Below, piece after piece: positions 58,201 through 64,000 of a DNA stretch of 64,000 nt. The notes below the pieces were generated by a model, which searched no databases, was not told where the DNA came from, and was given only the letters and a program-made list of their open reading frames with translations. This DNA comes from Culex pipiens pallens (lineage: Eukaryota; Arthropoda; Insecta; Diptera; Culicidae), in NCBI RefSeq assembly GCF_016801865.2, contig NC_068939.1, forward strand, positions 43,067,114 to 43,131,113, given 5' to 3'. The stretch's first letter is position 1; each line of letters begins with the position of its first letter. Made by a program: the position numbers and the translations under genes.

Positions 58201-61200
58201 TTCTCTTGTTTTATGTGTTTCTTGTTTCATTTTTAGTATTTATATTTGCATTTATCTTGTTAAGTTTATGTTTATTTTTGACGGTATATTGCACTCTACC
58301 ACCTCCTATCATTTACATTTGTTTATTTAGTTTTTTGATGTTTCTACAGTCACTTTTTAAATTTTTAGCATGTTTTCACAATTTTTAAATGGTTTGAAAA
58401 TGCTTAGAGGCATAGTCTGAGACAATACAACAATTATTGCATACTTATTTTAAATATAATATAGAAAATATTAGCGAAAAACACAGCAGAGTTGACCCCA
58501 GAAAAATATGTCCTTTTTTGAAAACATTGGTCACATTAAACAAACAACATTTCCAACCCTAAAATTTTCTTAAATTTTAAGAGTTGTTCTTTCCTATGCT
58601 TTTAAAAGATCGAAAATTGATTCAAAATTTGTAGATCGAAGCCCGCCTGAAAAAATCTCTTAAAAGACAATTGAGTTTGTTTATTTAACTTTCCATTCTA
58701 TTCTTTAAAATTTACAGCAGGGAATTTCTCTTTAAAGATTTTTTTTCTTCTATTATTTATTTATTTTAAGAAGAGAAAATTGCATAAATAACTTATTTGC
58801 TAAGTATTTAAACAGAGAAAAAATGTACAGCTTTTAAGATAAATATTCACAGAGTAAACCCTTCAAGTGATTTTCACTTTTTGAAGTTGAATTTTAAAAT
58901 TAAAGAAGGGAAAATGTACTTTAAAAAATCAATTCCATGATATTTTCCCTTCTTTAAATAACATTTAAAAACAAGTATGATAAATTACATAAAAAAAATG
59001 TTGTAATGAATATATCTAACGTCCAATACGCCAAACGTTCCTGATGCCTTGGAACACTTAGGACAAACGTCGATTATGCCAAACCCCCTTATGGAAAATC
59101 GATATGCCAAATGTCCAATATACCAAATGGGGCACAAACCGAAATGTGTTAAATTCGACTATTTTATTGCCTACCCAAATCAGACAAATTCGAGTGAGTT
59201 ATTGCGACTTTTCTCGGCACATTGGCCGCCATCTTGGATACAACATTTTCAGATCACTTAGAATCGAAATCTTGGACTTTTCCTAGATATTATTTAATGC
59301 TAAACAATGATTTTTCTAAGGTTCCGTTTATTGTCTGGAAAAAAGTAAAATTAAAGCAGTTAGGATAAGTTTTGACGAATTCATGATATTCGTAGAAAGC
59401 AGAAATGATCTTGGATTCGAATTTTAACTAAAGTACCCAGACCCTTACAAATCTCGTGTTAAATCTTTTCACAGGGAGAAGGAGCCCATCATCTACGAGG
59501 GAGACCTCATGGACGAAGCCGGCGTGCTGGACTTCCTCACCTCCCTGGAAGCGATGGACCTGCCCGACCGGATCGAGGAAGTCAACGCCAAGATCCTGTC
59601 GAAAATCATCGAAGACTCCGACTACGTAGCCGTGCTCTTCTGTAAGTTGGCCCGGTGTCGGTGTATGACTCCGCACCCAGATGCTCTCTATGTTCTTCAA
59701 AGCTGTCTCTCTTACTATATGTGTCCAACTTGGAAACCTTTTTCTACACCGTCTGTCACTATTTGATGTATAGTACTGAAGATTTACTTTTTTCCTTTCT
59801 GTCACTTTGGAGTCACCTAATCACGGATAGTAGAGTAGAAAACATAACAACCTCTTTCCCTATTTCACCGTTTTGTGATTAATTTGTACAAACTGAACTG
59901 AGGCAACTAGTACCAGCACCGATCACGTAATAGTTGAATTTTCATTTTTCTTATTTTTTCTTTCTCTTTTCTATAACTTGTTGATAAAACGCTTTACCCA
60001 CACAATCTCACGTTTGTGTGTGCGCGCCTGTACACAAATGAATGTTGATTATGTTTTGCAACACACACAAACCAAACCAACTCTCCCAAAATCTAAACCA
60101 ATCTCGTAGGCATAAATCACGAAAACTGTCCACCCGGAAACAACAGTAAGTGTACCCAGTTTTGCCCCAACAATAAAACCGAAAATGCGTTGAAACCTCC
60201 CATTTTGCCATACCCCCAAAGTACCCCAAGACCCTACGATAGGTTCCAACGAAATTGTTTTCTGTTCTGTGTCCACTGTTCTGTCCGTCCCGTTCAAAAT
60301 TTCGCCTTTTCGTTCTTCTCAAGCACCATCTCCTTCGAATTCCTGTGACGTCAAGAGTTTTATGTTTTCTTCGTTGTTCATTGGCAGCTCCTTTCTCTGT
60401 TTACTGAATTTTGTTTGACGCCCTAACAAAACGTTCTAACGAGTTGTCGACCTAACCTCCAACTGTTCAGCGCATTAACCTAGTCCTGAAAACTTCAACC
60501 CAGACCGCCCCCAAAATCCAGATTCACAAATCTATAAATTTAAACAACGTCTCCATGAGAAATATTCTCTCTAACACACTTTTGCCCCGGGGGTGATTCA
60601 TGCCACCCACACATGCTGAACCTCAACTCGTGCGTCCAGCAAAATCCTCAAACCTAACCTTCGCCAAAGCTGACCGTGACGGAAAACGACCGACGACCGA
60701 TGACACTGTGCTAAACTGTGACACGATAAACATTACGCCAACGCTGTGGAGAGACCATTCACAAACTACGACGAAATGTTAGTGATCCAGTACGTTGCAA
60801 GCCAAAACCACACAGAAAAAAAATCATGGTAATATTACATCTGGGAAGGGGTACATCTTTTATGTCAGAAAAAAGGTGTAATTTTACCTCTGGAAATGTG
60901 TAATTTTACCACTTTTCTGGTATAATGTCACTTTTTCAGTCTAAATTGAGGTAAAATTACATCATAAAAGAGGTAATATTCAACCTTCCAAAATTACAGC
61001 TTCCAAATTTACATTATTTTTTTCTGTGCAATTATACTCTTTAAAGGGAATCTGACATTGCTGATCCAGACAGGAATCGAACCAACGACCACTCGCTTAC
61101 AATTCGAAATCTATAAATTTTTAATGTGTTTTAGACTAAAAATGAAAGTTTTCATTTGGATTTTATTTAGAATGATGTAAACCTCAAAAAATCTAAAATC

Positions 61201-64000
61201 AAAACGCATAGTACACAGTAAAAAAAATGTGTAAATTTGGAAGCTGTAATTTTGGACGGTTGAATATTACCTTTTATATGATGTCATTACACAAGAAAAG
61301 TAGTAAAATTACACATTTTTTTCTAATATTAAAGATGTACCCCTTCGCAGGTGTAATATTACCATGATTTTGTTTTTCGGTGTACATGAATGCTTTGCAA
61401 CAAACAAATTTATAAAAGATCAAATTACAGTCAAATTGATTTTATGAAGCAAAAGACTATAAGTAAACACATTTTCTCAAAATAAACCATTATCTTCCTA
61501 GCAGTATACTCCAAACTGTTTGCAATACCCCCATCGCAAACAATCAACTTCGAATGTTTACCCGCGGTTTCGAATTCCATAATGCGGTAGTCTTGGCCAA
61601 AAATTTTGGTACCACCGGGCGAAACAATAATTTTTCACCAAACGTAAGTTGAACCCATTCCAAACCGCACCGCGCCGAACCAGGTCCCAAGCGCCGACAC
61701 GAGGCAGTTCTGCCACTCCACCCAGAGCTCTCTACACACGAGAAAGTTAGTTCATTTTTTAATGGGAGAATATATCTATTTATACACGCTGCTGGTAGGC
61801 GGTGGGGTATTTTTCCTTTCTACAAGCGCACACAAAAAAAAAGAATATTTTCTTCCCATGCCCTGACGTGGCCATTATTGCCGCCCGAACCGCGTTACCA
61901 ACGGCTGCAAGTACAATAAAAAATTATTAATACACCAACTGCCGACGAGGACCCAGCCGTGTAGAACTCGACCTCACCTATGACCGCAACGCAACGTGAC
62001 CAAGGAAGGGAATCTGTACGAAACCGACCCCATGACCACTTTCACTATTTCAAAACCATTTTCCCCTCGTTATCCTGCTCGGCGAGCTCGAAACAACCTG
62101 TTTGCTGGCGGTGGGAATTTTCGCGATCACTACCACACCATACAGCATCACACAACACTAACCCATCACACGACGACAGAGGATCGTTCAACACGGTTTG
62201 CACACCGCGCAAATTACATCACATGGGACGGTCGGTTATTTTTAGGATAATTTACCCCACAGCATGTTGATGCCTTCTTCATGCACAAACGACGTCTGAA
62301 CCTCTCGACGCATTCGCCAATGTCCTCTGTCCCATGTATACTGCTAGCTAGGATTGACAGCAACAGACAGGGCTTGCAACTGTCGAATGTTCTGTAAACG
62401 CTCGGAGTACGTACGATGGACGCCAAGGACGGATACATCATCTTGGCTACCGATTCCCAAATTCAGCCATTCTTGGTTGATCTCTCACCTCGCTGCAAAT
62501 AACTTCCCAGTGTGCGTGTGTGCGGTTGTTTGTCTATTCCTAACCTGCCTTGAATCATCACGAGTGATTGCACCCCAGGAATGACTACTACACCTGAGAA
62601 ATTGGCTAACCAAACTGCTTCAAAACACCCAAAAAAAAAGCCCATCCTTAAATTGCATCAACCAAAACAAGCAAATCTAACCATTTTCTGGGGCTCACCA
62701 TCACAACAGACAAGCCCGAGTGCAAGAAATGCATCAAGGCCCTGCAGGAGCTGGAGAACATCGACGACGAAGCCGACGAGCTGGACATTGGTTTCGTGAA
62801 GATTCACGACGAAGATCTCGCCGAGGAGTACAACCTTGGAGCGCTGCCGAAGCTGGTGTACTACCGCCACCAGACACCGATCGTCTACGAGCGTAAGTGA
62901 ATCACGGCGTGCGCTGATGTAACGCCTCGATGATGTTTATCCATCAACCGTTCCGTTTACAGACGAACTTCAAAGGGAGGAGGATGTGCTGGAATGGCTC
63001 GTTGAGAACAAAGCTACCGGCGATGAGGATGACGTGATCGAGGAGGTGAACGCCAAGACGCTGAAAACGTTGATCTCAAACATCGACAACCTGGTTGTAG
63101 TGTTCTGTAGGTGTAACCGTACATTAACCCGGGCATAAATTTACTAACCAGCTGCAATCCTACACAGACGACGAAGGAGACGATCAGTCCGAGACTGTTC
63201 TGCAGGAGCTGGAGAACATTGACGACGACTGCGCCAAGCATGGAATTCAGTTCGTCAAGATTGACGATGCCAAGGTTTCCAAGGAATACGGCATCGACGA
63301 TGTAAGTACAATTGCTCGTTGCAGTGTCCGATATAATTAGACCCCGGCTCATCACCTCACTTGTTGCGTTTTGAGGTTTATATTTAAAACAATTTACTTC
63401 CTACGTGCGAGCTGAACGTTTAATACACATGCGTGTAGTTTTATGGGCCGTTAACTTGTGACTTGTGCCAAAAACCGTCTTTCGACGGCGCTCGCAAGGT
63501 TTCGTACCGTCTGATTGAGTGCTCACATCGTCTAGTGCATTCCGCGCGATCGGAGACGAGCACAAGCCTCGGCTTCGGCCGAGGCAGAACACTTGCTAGT
63601 CCTAGGAGGCACTAAAATTACCCCGAATCATTGTTGTGCTGGCGCTACAAGTTCACTTTTCCTAACCCCGTACAGATCCCGGCCATCGTCTATTTCGAGA
63701 AGGAGATTCCCAACGTGTACGATGACGACCTCGAGGACGAAGAGGAAATTCTGCAGTGGCTTCTGTCCCAGCTGGAAAAGGACGAGATCGAGGATGTCAC
63801 CGACGAGATGCTGGACAAACTGATCAAGGAGGGCAAGGCTGTCGCCGTCTTGTTCTGTAAGAATGTTTAAAGGCTTTCTTAAATAACACTACATGGATGT
63901 TTACCCCTTCTAGACGACAACAATGACAAGAAATCCGACAAGATCCTGAACGAACTGGAGAACATCGACGACGAGTGCGACCAGCTGGGCATCAACTTCG
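43275..64000 (+). CDS. Serial thioredoxin-like repeat protein, secreted or ER lumen (5' part)
   Basis: Exons: 43275-43473, 52671-52827, 59475-59641, 62710-62892, 62963-63106, 63168-63301, 63676-63856, 63914 to the window edge; 417 residues seen, all phases consistent. A signal peptide is likely (LVAPLCCLLVVSSLLVADVDC, cut near residue 29). Four thioredoxin-like units follow, each starting I/VEEV.A..L..I and containing VAVLFY, then LxELENIDDE...GI.FVKI, a KEYGI...PA/KLVYF segment and an acidic linker. Unit 1 has CTTC and unit 2 CKKC active-site motifs; units 3 and 4 have none (YDDEGDD, YDDNNDK). An intron splits the Tyr codon T/AC of each unit at the same place. No ER-retention signal can be judged because the C terminus is outside. 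It resembles, from memory, large insect thioredoxin-repeat proteins such as Drosophila l(2)01289. Introns 1 to 3 are 9.2, 6.6 and 3.1 kb. Confidence 0.85.
43474..44827. other. Thioredoxin-gene intron 1, GC-rich 5' part
   Basis: Unlike the rest of the intron this stretch is GC-rich up to about 44700, with CGACGACGAC and CACGAC-type runs. Frames exist on both strands but lack a known domain. It could hold an alternative first exon or enhancer; nothing is called. Confidence 0.35.
44828..45004. mobile_element. 177-bp TA-flanked miniature element
   Basis: The ends CAGAGATGCC and GATTTTTTCTGTG are imperfect inverted repeats with TA outside. The halves mirror each other: AATTCTCGAAATCGTGAATTG against CAATCCACGATTACGGGAATT, in shorter matching words. 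It is similar in design to 51106-51290. Confidence 0.5.
45005..47454. other. Thioredoxin-gene intron 1, middle part
   Basis: AT-rich. The word GACGGTCCCTTGGAT occurs twice (near 46084 and 46326), suggesting a diverged repeat. No gene is seen. Confidence 0.4.
47455..48682. mobile_element. 1.2-kb element with AGTGGACC terminal repeats
   Basis: The left end TAGGGTACGTTATCCATTAG continues into TGGACCC; the right end GGTCCACTTATGG runs to TACCCTA. These are diverged inverted repeats. Inside, a hairpin of GGACCCGGGTCCA with an adjoining CCTATAGTGG/CCACTATAGG pair sits near 48430-48482. No transposase frame. Confidence 0.5.
48961..49225. mobile_element. 265-bp miniature element with long G run
   Basis: The ends GGCCATTGCAAATATTTTTT and AAAAATATTTGCAACGGCC are inverted repeats, extending into AAAGTTTATG/CATAAACTTT. 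The core has a run of about 18 G. Partial relatives are at about 25265-25480 and 31880-32060, both in kynurenine monooxygenase introns. Confidence 0.6.
49226..51105. other. Thioredoxin-gene intron 1, unassigned part
   Basis: Mixed composition with a GC-richer patch at 49730-50340. Short frames there have no recognisable domain. Nothing is called. Confidence 0.35.
51106..51290. mobile_element. 185-bp TA-flanked miniature element
   Basis: The ends CACGGAGAAAAATCA and AATATTCTCCGTG are inverted repeats, with TA outside both. Inner halves share TCATGAT/ATCATGA words. Confidence 0.55.
51291..52670. other. Thioredoxin-gene intron 1, 3' end
   Basis: No gene is recognised. The stretch from about 51950 to 52600 is GC-richer than average with short frames on both strands, none with a known domain. 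Confidence 0.35.
52828..53547. other. Thioredoxin-gene intron 2, 5' part
   Basis: Contains two similar GGTGCC/GGCGCC-type stretches around ACCCAGATTTGG (minus near 53020, plus near 53428) in inverted orientation. This suggests another diverged foldback at about 52950-53450. No gene. Confidence 0.4.
53548..55400. mobile_element. 1.85-kb foldback element
   Basis: The ends CAGCCATTCCACGTCAAA and TTTGACTTGGAATGGCTG are inverted repeats with one mismatch, and TATT stands outside both. The outer arms of about 450-550 bp are mirrored (GACCCGTATTTTT, GGTCTCGGGACCAAAGAGCC on both strands). A second, inner hairpin is at about 54104-54239 (GATGACCTATACATGTCTGG and its complement). The part 54290-54960 is shared with 36588-37694. 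No transposase. Confidence 0.7.
56087..57437. mobile_element. 1.35-kb near-perfect palindromic element
   Basis: The ends GGGTAATTCTC and GAGAATTACCC are perfect inverted repeats with ATAT outside both. The arms of about 630 bp are nearly identical (the frame starting MTPNFYLITVSGCKLLKN is on both strands) around a GC-rich loop at about 56725-56805. No transposase. Confidence 0.75.
57690..58110. mobile_element. Small foldback element of the 9050-10310 family
   Basis: The arms carry GTATCTCGAAGCCGTTG and CAACGGCTTCGAGATAC, then GTGGTCAAAGACAAAC and GTTTGTCTTTGACCAC. The outer limits are approximate. Confidence 0.55.
58111..59474. other. Thioredoxin-gene intron 2, 3' end
   Basis: AT-rich, with a GCCAAACG/TGCCAAATG word repeated near 59020-59120. 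No gene was recognised. Confidence 0.4.
59642..60810. other. Thioredoxin-gene intron 3, 5' part
   Basis: C-rich on the plus strand, especially 60050-60780, with TG-rich words at about 60014-60025. No recognised gene or element. Confidence 0.35.
60811..61028 (+). mobile_element. 218-bp miniature element, copy 2
   Basis: Nearly identical along its length to 10760-10978, with ends CACAGAAAAAAAATCATGG and ATTTTTTTCTGTG. Here CA rather than TA flanks both sides. High identity over two distant introns suggests recent activity. Confidence 0.75.
61214..61382 (-). mobile_element. Miniature element, copy 3 (inverted, shorter)
   Basis: The inverted orientation is shown by AATTTGGAAGCTGTAATTTT at its start and GGTGTAATATTACCATGATT near its end. 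TA is outside both ends. About 50 bases of the interior are missing and it is more diverged than copies 1 and 2. Confidence 0.7.
61383..62709. other. Thioredoxin-gene intron 3, 3' part
   Basis: GC content rises from 61500 to 62600. A 76-codon frame (62354-62584) has six cysteines but no recognised domain and no supporting splice context. No gene is called. Confidence 0.35.

Overview
The window looks like mosquito nuclear DNA, most likely Culex. It is AT-rich and has short introns (55-66 bp) with canonical GT/AG ends beside multi-kilobase introns full of repeats. It carries insect gene families (a gustatory receptor, kynurenine 3-monooxygenase of the insect length), many TA-flanked miniature elements, and a SINE that appears to have two tRNA-like units, as described for the Culex Twin family. 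The species call is an inference. No bacterial or viral coding region was seen.

Layout. 1-5.3 kb: nested transposable elements, including a 2.5-kb foldback with a perfect 8-bp target duplication. 5.6-6.2 kb (-): a small two-exon FLYWCH zinc-finger gene. 7.0-20.8 kb (+): a DGAT2/MGAT-family acyltransferase locus. Three shared 5' coding exons are followed by three complete, equally long terminal modules (A, B, C), each of two exons with its own stop; a LINE ORF1 relic and foldback elements lie between modules. 21.1-32.9 kb (-): a complete seven-exon kynurenine 3-monooxygenase gene, tail-to-tail with the acyltransferase locus. Its introns hold a 2.1-kb element built around a 157-bp satellite, a SINE, a hammerhead-ribozyme-like motif on the sense strand and a small GC-rich nested ORF. 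35.1-36.5 kb (+): a three-exon gustatory receptor. 36.6-42.6 kb: intergenic DNA made almost wholly of foldback and miniature elements. 43.2-64.0 kb (+): the 5' part of a secreted or ER-lumenal protein of serial thioredoxin-like units, running off the right edge.

The genes do not form a functional cluster: triacylglycerol synthesis, tryptophan catabolism and eye pigment, taste, and ER redox or folding. Points most worth a second look are the shared-exon/three-module acyltransferase, the intronic hammerhead-like motif, the nested ORF in kynurenine 3-monooxygenase intron 1, the dimeric satellite inside a terminal-inverted-repeat element, and the repeated exon pairs of the thioredoxin gene. All splice sites were read by eye from conceptual translation and GT/AG consensus; none was tested against transcripts.
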